A stretch of DNA of 64,000 nt from Cucumis sativus (taxonomy: Eukaryota > Streptophyta > Magnoliopsida > Cucurbitales > Cucurbitaceae), in the NCBI RefSeq assembly GCF_000004075.3, contig NC_026655.2:29311489-29375488 (forward strand). Reading direction: 5' to 3'. Below are positions 24,303 through 37,308 of the stretch, one piece after another. Made by a program: the position numbers and the translations under genes. Positions within the stretch are counted from its first letter, which is position 1. The number at the start of each line of letters is the position of its first letter. The notes below the pieces were generated by a model. The model was not told the origin of the DNA and did no database searches. It was given only the letters and a program-made list of their open reading frames with translations.

Positions 24303-25282
24303 AAGAACAGAGATCCGGGAAGAGAAGTAAGGTAGAAAATCAGAAAGAGAAGCAGATTGAGATGGAAAATTGGAGGTGGAAGAAGGGGGGAGGAAAATCA
24401 AACGGGAAAATTTGAGAGGGATTTTGGGATTTGAATGGAAGAGAATAAAAAGGGTTTTAGGTTTTACGAGCCAATGATTTTTACCAAATAAAAAAGAAAA
24501 GAAAAGAAAAGAAAAAAAATTGAATCGGAGAAATTTGGCTGTCTATGGCGGTTTGTGCTTAAAAACGTTTGCTGGCGGAGGCCCAAAAGTAATCCCCATG
24601 CCGAAGACCTTCCTCTATAAACATTTAATTCCTTTTTTCAAAAAAACAAAAAGTCATACATAAAAAAGATAATTCATATATTCTCCTCAACATTATTTCA
24701 GTAGATAAATAGCTCATTTTTGGGAAGAAGAAGAAAAGAATAATTGAGCTTTTTATGTCTATCTTCTTAACAAATTTAGTGTTTTTTAATACATATACAA
24801 TTTCTGTATAAAAGAGAGTATATTAAACTAATAGAAGACAATAATTTTAAATTCAATTATAAAGTAGCTTATACATTTCAAAGTTTTAAAAAATAAAGTA
24901 AAGAAATAACAACATTTTCAAACCTATCAAAATATTTATAAAAACATAATAAGATTTTAAATCTTTCACTAATATATTAGAAAAAATGGAGAAAAGCATA
25001 TTGCAAAAAGAAAAAGAAAATTGTAACAATTTTTTAGAATAAGAGATAAGAGAAAGGAAAAAAAAAGTTACCACATAAAGTTGGGAGCAAATTTTAGTTA
25101 AATGAGTTTGATTCGATCTTAACAAAAAATCAAAACTAAAACTAATTAATTATTTTTAATTTAATGTGCCTTTAGTGGGAGCATAACGAACAAAATATTG
25201 TTGCCATTCAAAATTTCAATATAGTAAGATTATTCCATGATTTAACGTGAAATTATTTAAGATGTTTCGTTACCATCAACTG
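24303..25282. other. Intergenic region upstream of the YTH gene
   Basis: This should contain the promoter and 5' leader of the minus-strand YTH gene, close to 24302-24450. No clear TATA box was identified. The rest is A/T-rich without coding signal. Confidence 0.4.
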
Positions 25283-25560
25283 GGTGTATTTGGATTATTT
25301 ATTGAAAAAATGTTTTTCAAAAGTACATTTCAATTTAAACAGTTCCTTGAAAATAAGTTTAAAATTTAAACGCTTACATGTTTAGTTAGATATTTTTATA
25401 AGTATTTATATATTCATAATTTTGTTTGTATACAAATTACCATAAAGGCATACTAAACCCTAATTTTATAAATAAACGTATATTTTGATTTTTTAGAAAG
25501 AAATATATTTTGAAATTAATGGCACGATATCTTAAAACTATTGATTGTTTTAGAAATTTG
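25283..25560. repeat. Dispersed repeat with GGGTGTATTTGGATTA end
   Basis: The left edge GGGTGTATTTGGATTA resembles the end of an hAT/MITE family. The internal phrase AAATTTAAACGCTTACATGT recurs with one change at about 39865-39885 (AAATTTAAACACTTACATGT), and a relative of the end occurs at about 37190. The boundaries are uncertain. Confidence 0.45.
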
Positions 25561-25739
25561 AAATTATTAAAGTTAAAACGGAGCCTTATTATTGTTTTTT
25601 TTCTTGGTATTAAACATTTTTAGAAAATTTTATTTTAGAAGCAGAAGTATATCCTAATATTTAAATTTATAATCATAAAAATTAAAATTGATCACTAACA
25701 ACAAAACATAATAATAATAAATTTTCTTAAATAATATAA

Positions 25740-26300
25740 TATCAACTAGACCTGAGAAGTTGTGCAACTCAATCACGTTCTTCATTTATCTCTATTTCAC
25801 GAATTGAACCTCTATGTTCTTCATTAACGTCTCATAATTTATTTCATCATTTGAAGGTGGTAGCATCTCGTCGTCGCCTTGACCTCAAAATTTGTTTTTG
25901 AACAAACCCTTATAAAGTTATGAAGAGCCATTGAAGCAACAACAATTTTTACCTGTTTGTCAAATGGAAAACTATGCATTTATCTAACAATTCTCCATTT
26001 ATCTAACAGTTCAAGATCTTCATTACAAATTTGTAACCAGTGTGACAAGATGTCCTACAAGGCTCTTTGCAAACATGCATCACAAAACGATGCACTATAG
26101 CACCACATCTCAATTTTACTAATTGATCAAGTTCATATTCAACATCACTTTTGTTAGAATGATCATTGTTATCAGTATTGTAATAATCATATGACATTTG
26201 AAAAGCATAAAGAAATTGAAAAACGAATTGAGAAACCAAAGATCCTAACAATTTGTTAACGATAAAACATTCACAACAAAGGTAACACTCCACAACAGTA
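25740..26300 (-). pseudogene. PIF/Harbinger transposase (HARBI1/ALP1-like) fossil
   Basis: The minus strand holds two recognisable pieces. The upstream one (about 26293-26003) encodes a KEPCRTSCHTGYKFVMKIL segment, typical of the N-terminal region (DUF8040-like) of plant Harbinger nucleases. The downstream one (about 25955-25918) encodes QVKIVVASMALHNFIR, the conserved end of the DDE_Tnp_4 domain. The catalytic middle between them is missing, and stops and frame changes follow, so the gene is dead. I infer a deleted transposon remnant; the terminal repeats were not found. Confidence 0.7.
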
Positions 26301-27664
26301 ATTGTCTAAACAATTAAAAGTCATACTATTCAAAGAAACATTTCCTATATATTTAAGGTCGTCAAACTTTCTTTTGCTCCAACCATATGCAACTTGAATC
26401 TCAGGCTTTTGTAATACTACGAACATTTCTCTATTTTCATTTTTCGTAATGATATCTACAACTTTTGTAAAGAGAGAAAAAAAAAAGTTTCTACATTTTA
26501 ACCCTTTAAGATAATATTGGTTTTTTACATGTGCAATTATTGACAGAATTCTTAATCTAGTTTACCATATATTAAGAATAATTTTTATAAATGAGTTTGA
26601 GTACATCGAGCACACATCAAGCGATAACATAGTTAAAACAGCTTAAAATACCGTATAGTCCACGAGGATCAAACCAACAATTTATGTTTAGCTATTTTTG
26701 AACCGAACCAATTTTAGCCAAGAAATAGAAACCAAAATTTTTAACAAGTGAAATTTAAAAATAAAGTAAATTTGACAAACAAATGTTTCAACGTTAAGTT
26801 GAAGGCATTCTAGGGTGTTGATTTCATTCCAAACTAAGTTGATAGTATTTTAGGTTAGTAATGGATTCTTATGCTTAACTCTCGAAACTAAGATCCATAT
26901 TATTTTATTTCACAAACAATCTTTTCTTTTGCAACCTTAAATAATAATTGTCGCCACGTGCTCGAGACGGTCCGAAGTGGGCGACGTTCTTAAAATGAGT
27001 TAGTTTTAAAATAAAATAGGAGTCTCTACCAATCGTTTTTACAGCGTGATTGGACATCAAAATAAAGTCAATAATTTTTAAATTAATTCATAAAAAAATT
27101 GTCTCAAAAAACTAGAGTTAAGTTCGGAAGTCATTTGTATATAAGAAATGTGCTAGCATCCCACAACCCCCGTTTAGAAAATGGTGGCCAAATTTCAAAT
27201 CTTAAATTGTAAATATTCTTTAATTTCTTTTAAAACTAGTGTCTTATTTTACTTCTCATTACTCCAATATTTGAAGCAATAATTTCATAAAATAAGGGAG
27301 ATCATTTCATCAATTAGACTATATTGACGAAAATTTTCTCACCTCAAGAAAGTGAGAAATCAGTACAATTTCTCAAAATCTATCATAGGAATAGCCTCTA
27401 ATAAAAAAGATATTTTTTTTAAACATTAATTCAAATCGTTTTTCTTGTGATCAAATCTTGGACTCCCAAATATGTGGTCCCTCATCTCAAGAAGTCTAGA
27501 AAATCGAACACTCAAATTTCCTAGATTCCGTCATAGAATTTTGTTTAAGAAAAACAGTATAAGTTATTAGAAAAATTGATTAAAAAAACCTTATAAAAAC
27601 ATAGATTAAATTTTGAATGTTTGAAAAATATAAAATTTATAAATTTAAAAAATAAATCTAAATG

Positions 27665-27668
<4 letters not shown>

Positions 27669-27720
<52 letters not shown>
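27669..27720. repeat. (AT)26 microsatellite
   Basis: Perfect AT dinucleotide run of 52 bp, likely to be length-variable. Confidence 0.95.
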
Positions 27721-27725
<5 letters not shown>

Positions 27726-28138
27726 GATTTTTGTGAGAGATTTTAAAACTTGAAAAATTTTAAATTAAAAAGATTTTAAAACGTTGAGAATTTTAACTAG
27801 AAAGAGTTGAAAACTTTAAATAGAAAACAAAATTAGACTTAATAGAAAAATTAGATAAGTAGAAACAAGAAGCATCATTATTAATTATTAATTATGCAAA
27901 CATATATAAAATAACATATTAAAATTTTAATAAAAAAAAATACATTGGAGATCGATCTCGAACTTCCAAAGAATTGATTTTCTCACCTTAGAATTCTAAA
28001 AAATTGGATTCCCAAATTTTCTATTCTGTCGATGGATATTTTTTTAAAAAAATTAATTGAAAATATTAAAAAGATAAACAACTATTAGCAAGAATATATT
28101 AAATGAATTATAAAACAACACACAAACATTTAATTCAG

Positions 28139-28159
28139 TATATATATATATATATATAT
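28139..28159. repeat. (TA)n microsatellite
   Basis: Perfect TA run of about 21 bp. Confidence 0.9.
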
Positions 28160-28476
28160 GTAAAAAATGTAAAATAAACAATAATCTATAAGTAAAATAA
28201 AATATAAAACAAAATTACTAGAAAACGAACAAGAAAGTAGGAACAAATAATGACTAAGATAAATAAATAAGTAAACAAGATATAAACCAATGTACCTAAA
28301 CAAATAAATTTGAAAAAAATTATAAGAGAAGAAAAATGAGAAATAAGAACAGGAAAGATAAACAAATAACGAGAAAAAAAAATATTAAATAGTATATAAA
28401 AATGAGAAAATACTAAAGATACATAAATAGTCGATGCTATGAAGAAAAAAATTAAATAAACAAAAATGCTTATTAC

Positions 28477-28500
28477 ATATATATATATATATATATATAT
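28477..28500. repeat. (AT)12 microsatellite
   Basis: Perfect AT run of 24 bp. Confidence 0.9.
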
Positions 28501-28730
28501 GACAGTAAAGATACCATGTATAGAAAATAAAGCTTAAGAGTAAATTAACACAGGAAAGACGTAATAATATATATAAAAGAGAAACTCTAATAAATAAATA
28601 ATTACGAGAGAAAGAAAAGTAGAGATATAAGAACAAGAATAATAAGTAAATATTTAATCATTTTAGTCTTTAATTTTTTTCTTTATTACAAAGAAATTTA
28701 AATATCGAAGATTCAACCTCTATGTTCTTT

Positions 28731-31000
28731 TGTACGCCCGTGTTTAAGTTTGTGGTTTCGGCCATAAGACTCAAGGAAGCGCAGTGAGTCTGTTGGTCAG
28801 TAGTAATCCTCCTTAGCACATACTGATACAAATCCTTGATCTGAGAGTTAATAAATTTTTTAAAATTAAAGATTTATAGTATGAGAATTTAAAATTTTCT
28901 CAAATGTGTAATTTCCTAAGAAAAATTTTATCTTCTAAATCCGAACTAGATATACCAGTCTTAGCAATTTTACGTGACAAACGTCACAAAGACTTTTCAA
29001 ACTCTTTATCAGATATAATTGAATCAAATTTGGCCAATGATCCTGCCTATTTTAACTGCTTCGTCCCTTGGTAGCCCACACATTCTCTAAACCTTAAGCC
29101 TTGATATCACTGGCCAAGGATTAAACTTCGAAGAAAGCGTTAAAAACTAACCCTTGTTTACAAAGTTACTTACAAAATTTTAACGACTACCATGCATCCA
29201 AAAGCATTGATGTCTTCAACCAAAGGAAAAACCATGTTGATTGAAACAAATCTAAAAAAAATCTTTTGTTAGTGTTCCATAACTTCTTTCTTGGGAAGAA
29301 GTTACCAAGATTCCTCATTAGGTTTTAGACAAGGCTTTTGTCCCTCAAAAGAAAGAGAATGAACTTTCCCATATAATTGTAAAAAATATAAACTCAACAC
29401 ACTTCACATACTAAGTCCGAAAAAACAAACCAACCAGGTACCATACAACCTTAGCCTCAATTTGCAGTCAGGTAGTCAATAGAAATCTTAGAAAATCACA
29501 TGAAAAAATTAAAACGTGTCTGCTTATCTTTATCTTGCACAAAAATCAAGCTTACTTAACTTGTTTGTGGAAAACTGGAAATCTTAAAACCATACTTGTT
29601 AATACATACTTTTCTTAAAATGATATGATCATTTCAACTTCTTTTCAAAAACTCAATATTCATGTGATCACATATAAATTTCATTAAGAAATCTAAGCTC
29701 AAAATTCATCCTTGAAACTAATCATACAAATCATGATTTGATCATAAATTCAAAATCAAGCATGTAAAACATTTTATCATAAATAACAGTTTTAGAAATC
29801 ATTTTCAAAACTTATTTTGTCACTCATAGTTTTGAGCTAGTTTCCTAGTCTATAAACTTGGCTGATCAAACAAACCAAAATCGAGCATTAGAACCCTAGA
29901 TATTCTTGTCTTGGTAGGATAATCTTAAAATGACGTACTTCTTATAACATATTTAAGAGGACATACTAAAAATGTTGCTAATGAATTCCAATCTTAAGAA
30001 ATAAAATCACATTTTCACACTTTTTACTATAACTTTCCAAATTCAGTATACAAACTTTAAATATTCATAACCTCCTCAATACTAAACCAAAATGGGTGTA
30101 CCTTGTACCAAATTCTTGATTTTGAAGCTCTCTATAACTTACACGAAGGAATGAAGATCAGATTCCTAGTGGATTGGCCTAGAAATCCCCCAAAATAAAG
30201 CTACTTCAAATTCACGTGTTCTACAACCTTCTATCTTCTTCTTGAAATTAAAAACCTATTTCTAGTCATATTTGGCTCATGTGATCTTTGAAGTTGTAGG
30301 ACATTGAATAATATTTCAAACCTTACCAAACAAAGCTTCTCATTCAACTTGTACACTTTGAGCTACTAAAAAAACTAGAGGTTCTTCAGTTTTGCATGAG
30401 AATCCAGTTATCTGTCTTTTCCTTGAAAATTAATTACCGTTCATAATTTGCCCAAACTTCCTGCATGAAGTTTGTTAGAAAATTAATTAACTTGCAAACA
30501 AGTCAGGGCCACACCTTTTAGTTCTTGTGTAGCTTAAACAGAATTAGAAATCAGAGGTATCACGAATGAAATAAAAAACTGTCATGGCTGCCATTTCTTG
30601 AGTTTTCCTCTATCATCTTCAACCTCAAAACATCATAACTTCTTGTTTTCTTTCTTCTCAATCTCTCCCTTGATTTTGCTTTGAAGTTTGAAGAAGAAAC
30701 GATGGAAAATGGGTGGGAAAATGGATGAGAAAATGGTTTGACAGTGGGGTGAACACCCATTTAACCAAGCACCAAATGGACTTCTTCTTTTCTTTTTCCT
30801 TTCTTTTTTTTCCTTTTTAATTAACTTCCCTTTTTTCTTTTCTTCAATTTCTTTTTATAATTAAAATCAACTTAAAAAATTAACTCCAAATAAAACTAGC
30901 TTTGATTTGTTTTTTCATTTCCTACAATAAATCATCAATAAACTTACTACCAATATGTGATTGAACAAAAGAGTAGAAATGTTTGGTTTTGGTCAAGAAA
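28731..31000 (-). other. Possible minus-strand LTR-retrotransposon remnant
   Basis: Bases about 30050-30780, read on the minus strand, resemble a plant LTR with a transcribed region: GGTTAAATGGGTGTTCACCCC, a leader-like stretch, then text ending near a GGTACACCCATTTTGG phrase. No gag, protease, reverse transcriptase or integrase motif was found. Short open frames here show no domain. The call rests on texture alone. Confidence 0.3.
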
Positions 31001-34000
31001 AGTAAAAGAAAGAAATGGGGTTTTTGAGTTTTTAAGATTTTCAGGGTACAAGAAATAAATGGGGTTTTCTCTCAAGTGTGAATGGGAAGTTCTAGTAATC
31101 TTTCCATCATTAAATTAACAAACGATAATATTGCCATCAATTTCAATCCACACCTAATTAGTTCAAAAAACTAATTAAACTTAATTAATGAATACACTTT
31201 CATCTTAAATGTTTTCATACATTCTTTAAGTTTGTATCAAGTTTCTATGTTTCAATGTTGTGACGCTGAAAGTCTCTATGTTAATTAATTGAATTCAATT
31301 GGAAGTTAAAAAAATGATCAAACGGAAAGAGATAGTTTAAGATCAAATCAACACTTTTCAATCAATCTTGTTTCAAAATTCATGCTTAGAGCCATTAAAG
31401 ATTAAACAAAGTTCATGGTGATCAATTCAATAAAACAAAAACTCATATCTTGGAATTCAAATAAAAATTGAAATCAGAATGCAATTAAGACGTAATTCTC
31501 AATGAAGATTAACTAGAAAACTCATTCACAAAGAAAGCACCTTTAGTTCATGGCTTTTGGAGTAGCTTCAAGAAGAATTTGGAACAAAAGAGACATTCTT
31601 GATGGATTAAAGGAGAGAGTTTTATTGATGAATTTGAGAGAGAATTACAAGAATTGAGTGCCCTAACTAAAGTGGAAGTGAAGTTTGTCTTGGACATATT
31701 TCTTGACCTTTCTATATTGTTTTCAAACTCAAAGTTTGTCTTGGAAACTAATTGTTTGCAAACTTTAACTTAAGTTTGGTTTAATGATGCAAGTTGTCTA
31801 CAAAGTATATACTTCTACGTGGTATATGTATATATGTGATTGTCATCCGACATTCATCTTATATTTTGGTGAAAGGTAATACTTATAAAGCATACTTTCA
31901 TAAATATTAGTTGGGCTGGGTTGAATTAGAATAAATTCACACCGAAACAACTAATCGGTCCGACTCTTCTCCCGTAGAATGACTTATTCCGAACGATCTC
32001 TTGTGACTTCCATCCAACTCATGATGTTCAAAACCTGCCTGGTACAAGATTGAAGTATTTATTCTCCTCAAACAACAGGCTCATGCAAGAGCTTCAGTTG
32101 AAGCGGAAGGAGAAGTTTAAGAAGTTGCTCTTTCTTGGTTCACGACCTGGAAAAATTAGCTTCCAATGAGATGATTTAAAATTAAATCAAATACATATAA
32201 TTTTAAGACTAAAAATTTATATGAGAATAATTTAAATATACAACAATCAAATAAGTTTTAATATAAGCCTGGCAAAAAAAAAAAGGAGAAGATAAGAAGA
32301 AGATAATATTGAATATTTATTCTCATAATTGAAAAATAATATAATTCAATAAGTTGAAATAAACAGCATTTAGGAATTAATTAAATTGTATCAATACAAG
32401 TACAACTACATGATGTATGTGTACTTGTGGTTTGAATATCAACATAAGTATTGAAGAGAAGGCAATTCCTCGTATTAATACTTTAGGATGTGTGTGGACT
32501 TGTGGTTTGAGTATCAACATAAGTACAGAAGAGAAAGCAATTCCTCATTCTATATGTTATAAAAGATGAGTACATGAAGAGCATACATGGTCCTTGTGCG
32601 CACAATTTCAAGTTGAAAATGAAAATGGTTGTGGTAGCTCGAGTCTTTAAGTGAGACCTTAACAAGTTCTCAAAAATAGAGTGGTGATGAGGAAACAAAC
32701 AAAGCTACAGTTATTGTTGTTTTATAAATGTTTAGATTAGTAAGTATAGAAATAACAATAACGGTCTTGAGAACAAGGTCTAGAATCTTCAGATATCTTT
32801 GGGTGGCTTGATGCAACGTCAAGATTTTTGAAACAATTAAAATGAACAACAAGCACAACTATATGACCATTATGCATAATATCCATTCAAAACTCTAGAA
32901 AGAATTCCACCCCAATAATTTTCTAAAAACCGATATAAAAGAAGAAACTACCTGATCGAGTTAATCAATAATTTATCAATAAATTCATGCTTGAGCGAAT
33001 TAAAACTCCATACCTTCACTACCCCTTGTTGTGGTGTAATATTCTTAGGAAACAAAAACTTTAAATTACATTTAGTTAGTCCAAATCGACAGTTCAATAA
33101 TTTCCAAAGGGATAAAAGAAAATAAAACACACTCACTCAACTACACCTCCAACAACAATTAAAACAAAGTCACTCAAGACAAACTGTAGCTAATATGGAG
33201 GTAGGCTAGAGAAAGTAAAGAAAGTGTAGCCAATATGGAGTAAAGAGAAAATTCATCAAACAAGTTGTAATATCTACCTTTGTAATACAATAGTAAGTCT
33301 TGGTAGCTTCCCATATTCTTCAATCATAGACATATTCTCTATCATTGTAAAAAAGGAAAACTGCAGAAAAAGAACTTTACTAATTGATTAACATAACACT
33401 AAAAACCCATAATCAATAGCATATAAGCAGGAAAATATCATAACTTCGCTTTTCAAGCTTATTCCTAACAAGAGTGCAGACGCAAAGTAATGTACACTAT
33501 TGGTTTCTTCGAGTAGGACAATTCATTATGACTAAATGTACCACTGCTCAACATTGACTCACTAAAATTTTTATATAAACAGAATCACATAACATATATA
33601 TTTCTTCATAGAAACTCAACAAAAGTTCAACACAATACCAGCTTGGCACTGCAAATTTATGGAAAAGAGGGAAAATTGGATACCAATTTATGGATTTAAT
33701 TAGATGATTTGCAGAACATTCCAATGGCAGGAGTTTAAAAAAAGTGAACTTTAAAGTATAAAGTGAACTTTAAAAAAAAACATGAAAGAAGAAAAGAAGT
33801 AAAATTACAAAAACTTAAAAGTAGAAGCTTGAACATGTCCCAATGATCAAATAACTTAATCTACAAGTTTGGGAGATGCTATTTTCTTAAGTGGGCAAGC
33901 TAAAAATAACTTAAATTATCAACCGCAACCACCATTTCCAACACTCACACTCTTTCTACAAAACTAATTGGGTTAAATTCAGTCAGGCATTACCCCAAAC

Positions 34001-34370
34001 ACAATATGGGCTGAAACAGAACAACCAATTAAGAAGTCATATTTTACCTTCTAACAACCATATCTTTGATTGTTCCATTTCTCCCACCGTACCACGTCTT
34101 CTACTCCCAAGTACACTGCATCACAGATTGAAATTTGAAAGCAACAATAGAGAAGAATTATACGCTATAAATCGTCGGCCATAGGAGTGTAATGAAAGAA
34201 AAAGACCTTCTTCTACTTCGACTATGTTGACGATTTTGGTTGAATTGATTTCGGTATCCGTCGTTTCAAATTGTTTTTCTTTGAATCGATTTCATGTAAT
34301 TAGAGAATGTTCAAAGCTTATCAGTATGGTCTATGTTTCAGCAATCATTGTAAAGCTCTTGTAATCCCCT
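31001..34370. other. Intergenic stretch, nothing assigned
   Basis: I see no conserved exon or RNA gene. Two near-identical phrases at about 32425-32475 and 32495-32545 (TGTGGTTTGA.TATCAACATAAGTA followed by AGAGAAGGCAATTCCTC-like text) form a short tandem duplication of about 70 bp. A segment at 32040-32150 has coding-like composition, but no family was recognised. Confidence 0.35.
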
Positions 34371-34994
34371 ATGCTAGAAAACCCCGCCTCACGAACCCCA
34401 TATCATTTATCTAGCACCAAGTCGATAGAGAAGGTTACCTTGAAAAAACTTGGCGGCAGCGTGTGGCATGCTACGTGGAAAGAAGAGTTGCGGCGTGTGC
34501 GACGAGGGGTTGTAACGGCGTGCACGACGAAGTCAGGGCAAGGTGTATATTTAGAAGAGAGAGGAAAGATAAAAGAGAATATATATTTAGTAAATTCATT
34601 ACTGAAAAATTGGAGGGAAGTTAAAATTGTGGGTGAAAATTTGAAGTTTTTAAAAACATTTAAGTTAGTTGCTAAAAATTTGAAGTTTATGGGAACAGTG
34701 TTACTAATTTTTCGAGTGGCACAAATTAAAAACGTGACATATTCTTTTTGCGTTGCAATAAAGGAATTTTTATGGACAAAAATTATTTACGCCACTAAAA
34801 CTTTGTCACTAATTTTTGATAGTGAGATGAACTTTGTCACTATAAGATTTACAGTGAGATCAAATGAGAAAAAAAAAGGAAAAATTTTAATAAGTTTATT
34901 TTAATAAAAAAAATTAATAAATTAATTTTTAATAAGTTTATTTTAATAAATTAATTTCATGAAAGGAGAGAAATAAAAAGTATTTTTATATTTT

Positions 34995-35396
34995 TCTACT
35001 TGAAAAAATAAAAATGTTAACTATAGTTGATGTTGTTTTCGCGTCAAGTAAATATTAACTATACTTGACGTGAAAAAAATGTCAAGTAAAGTATGCACTA
35101 TACTTGACGATAAAATACCATCAAATAAATTTTGCACTACACTTGACGTGAAGAAAAGCGTCAAGTTGGTAACATAAAGTAATTCAAAAAATTACTTTCT
35201 TCAAACTATAGTTGACGTTTTGTTCGCGTCAAGTATACCGAACTTTTACTTGACGCGAAAAAAAATGTCAAGTAAAAGCTAATGTAAAATAGTTTGGGAA
35301 ATTGTGTGAAGACTTCATTTTTTTTGAAACTATACTTGACGTTCGTCAAGTATGTAAAAGTAGCTAGTGTCAAGTAAACCCTTTTTTTTGTAGTAG
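34995..35396 (+). mobile_element. CACTA-like transposon terminus with subterminal repeats (array B)
   Basis: A dense array of ACTATACTTGACG and CGTCAAGTAAA words in both orientations ends in TTTTTTTTGTAGTAG at 35382-35396. It matches array A (3345-3616), including the final TCAAGTATGTAAAAG and AGTGTCAAGTAAA phrases. The region just upstream (34390-34900) has a GC-rich patch and an open frame without a domain, probably the interior of the same element. Confidence 0.6.
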
Positions 35397-35418
35397 TTTG
35401 AATCTTATGCTCTGCAGA

Positions 35419-36580
35419 TTCCTGTTGTCAACTATATTTTTTGGAATTCTCTCAAGCGAAAAGTTAGCAATGCTGAAACAGTTAGTTATACTCTGACTTA
35501 GTTTGTTTTGTGCAAGTACTTATATATTAAAATTTACACACTTCAATCTATGTAGTGAATGTTTAACAGATTACATCCTTCCCATATAGGTTGTTAACGT
35601 ACATTAGGCCTTGGAGAAGTTTTTGTCCTTGATTCCTCTTGTATCTAAAGAGGAAATTCAACCCAATGGAGTTGATTGGGGTGTTGAATCTGCAGATGTT
35701 CCTGCTACATCAAGGATTCGAGTATTGATAATCCTTCTCTCTCAGCCATTTTCTTCTCTCCTTTTTTGATAATCCTGTTGGTTAAAACTGGTAGAAAAAG
35801 TTAACCTCAGGTATATTAACCTTTTGCATTTAAAGCTTTTTTTCTGTTCAGTATCTCCCTTTTTTCCAACCTCCATTTTGTTTGCATCTAATGGTGTATT
35901 TTCTCTCCTTATTATATGACCTCTCTTTTAATTGAGTACAGTATTCTACCACTAGACCACTGGTACTTCTTGTATGTTAGCTTCTTAAAATTTTTAGTTA
36001 ATTCAAGCTAAGAATTTTGCTTTTACTTTGGAATGTTTCTTTAGGTTATTGTTAATTTTTCTTTTACTTAAGATAGAGTAGTTGGATGTCAGACTTATCG
36101 GTTGTCAAGCTACCACCTCTTTCTAAACTTTACCATTGTCGCTTGTGCCAATTATCATCTATTTCTTGTCAATAACTAATGTTGTTTCTTTGTTTTTCGT
36201 TTTTTTTAAAGAATGATGGTAGCTTAGCTGCTGTGTGAAGTTAGAAATATTAGTATATCTGGTGATGCTATTTTGAAAGCTACGGCTGCAAGCGAAGCAA
36301 TAGATAGAATATATCAGGGGCAAGCTGTAAGCTCATGACTTACTGTGTTTTTATCCAATATTAGTATATTTAGTCTGAAGGCAACTCGTCCCATGAATGG
36401 TTTGTCATTTGTGCAATTTATTTTTCCTTTTTCCTTTTCTTCAATTTTTCCTTCACAGTACTTGGTTTGGTTTTTTTAGGTTGGGCCAATTACATTTCAT
36501 AACAAGTTTAAATCACATCTGGTCTGGGACTTTGAGATGATTAGGTTGCTCATTAAAAAGCTTTTGTTGTTAGAGTATTC
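35419..36580 (+). pseudogene. Exon-like fragments of an unidentified gene
   Basis: Several segments look like exons separated by introns. About 35425-35489 reads IPVVNYIFWNSLKRKVSNAE after a TGCAG acceptor. About 35591-35730 reads ALEKFLSLIPLVSKEEIQPN and continues, but with an in-frame stop near its start. About 36240-36326 reads ISISGDAILKATAASEAIDR and ends at a GTAAG donor. About 36480-36570 reads VGPITFHNKFKSHLVWDFEM after a TTTAG acceptor. I do not recognise the protein. The stop and frame breaks suggest a dead copy. It lies between two CACTA-type ends, next to the eL21 pseudogene. Confidence 0.4.
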
Positions 36581-37308
36581 CTTCATCCTTGGTTTGGGTT
36601 CTTTGTTCAAAAGATGAAAAGAAAAAAAAATTGTTGGTATAAAATATAAATAACATGCTAAAATATGTAGCAATGTTTTAGCTGATCTCTTGAATTGTTA
36701 AAGGATTCTTAATAGTTAAAGTTTGAGTTAATGTATTACCCTTGTCATTCATGGTGAGTGATATAGGGCATATATTAAGACTATCTCTGATAAAGACAAT
36801 TTATATTACAATGGTTATCAGGTTGATTACTTGAGATATTCAGTTTCTTTTCTGATGTAGTGTTTGGTTTTGTGGCTCTTTGCTGAAGTGGGAAGGTTTT
36901 TTCTTTTTCTCTTTGAAGAACTTGAATGAAAGAAGTGTTTGTTCTTATTTTGAATGGGTTTTTGTAGTGGCAAAATGTGTATGCAAAGGAAAAAGAAGTT
37001 CTTAAGCTTATGTTAATAAGTGGTTTGTCTTTTGAATGTGATTGTGATTCTATGGGGTAGTTTTTGGGTTTTCCTAGAGAAATAATGGACAGTTGAATAT
37101 TTACGGTTACTTTAGGTATTATAGTTATATTTGTAATTGCCCCTAATTTTATTAAAATATTTTATGGTGTTTTGTTTTTCTAGACTAATGATGTGTTTGG
37201 ATTACATTTCAAGTGTTAAATTTAGAAATAAAGTTATTTTAAAGTGTTTGGAAGCCACTCAAAAAAAAATTTACACGTATTTTAAACAATTTCTAGGCCA
37301 ACTTTGTG

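Larger units (their letters stand above)
26301..28730. other. AT-rich repeat-like stretch with microsatellites
   Basis: No coding signal was found. The phrase at 26950-27180 (GTCGCCACGTGCTCGAGACG, then AGAAATGTGCTAGCATCCCA) looks like a decayed retrotransposon terminal region, but I cannot classify it. Much of 27,400-28,700 is simple A/T sequence. Confidence 0.35.

Noticed and set aside
34371..34904. 177-codon open frame on the plus strand
   Set aside because: No recognisable domain, strong AT drift in its second half, and position directly upstream of CACTA-like array B; better explained as transposon interior.
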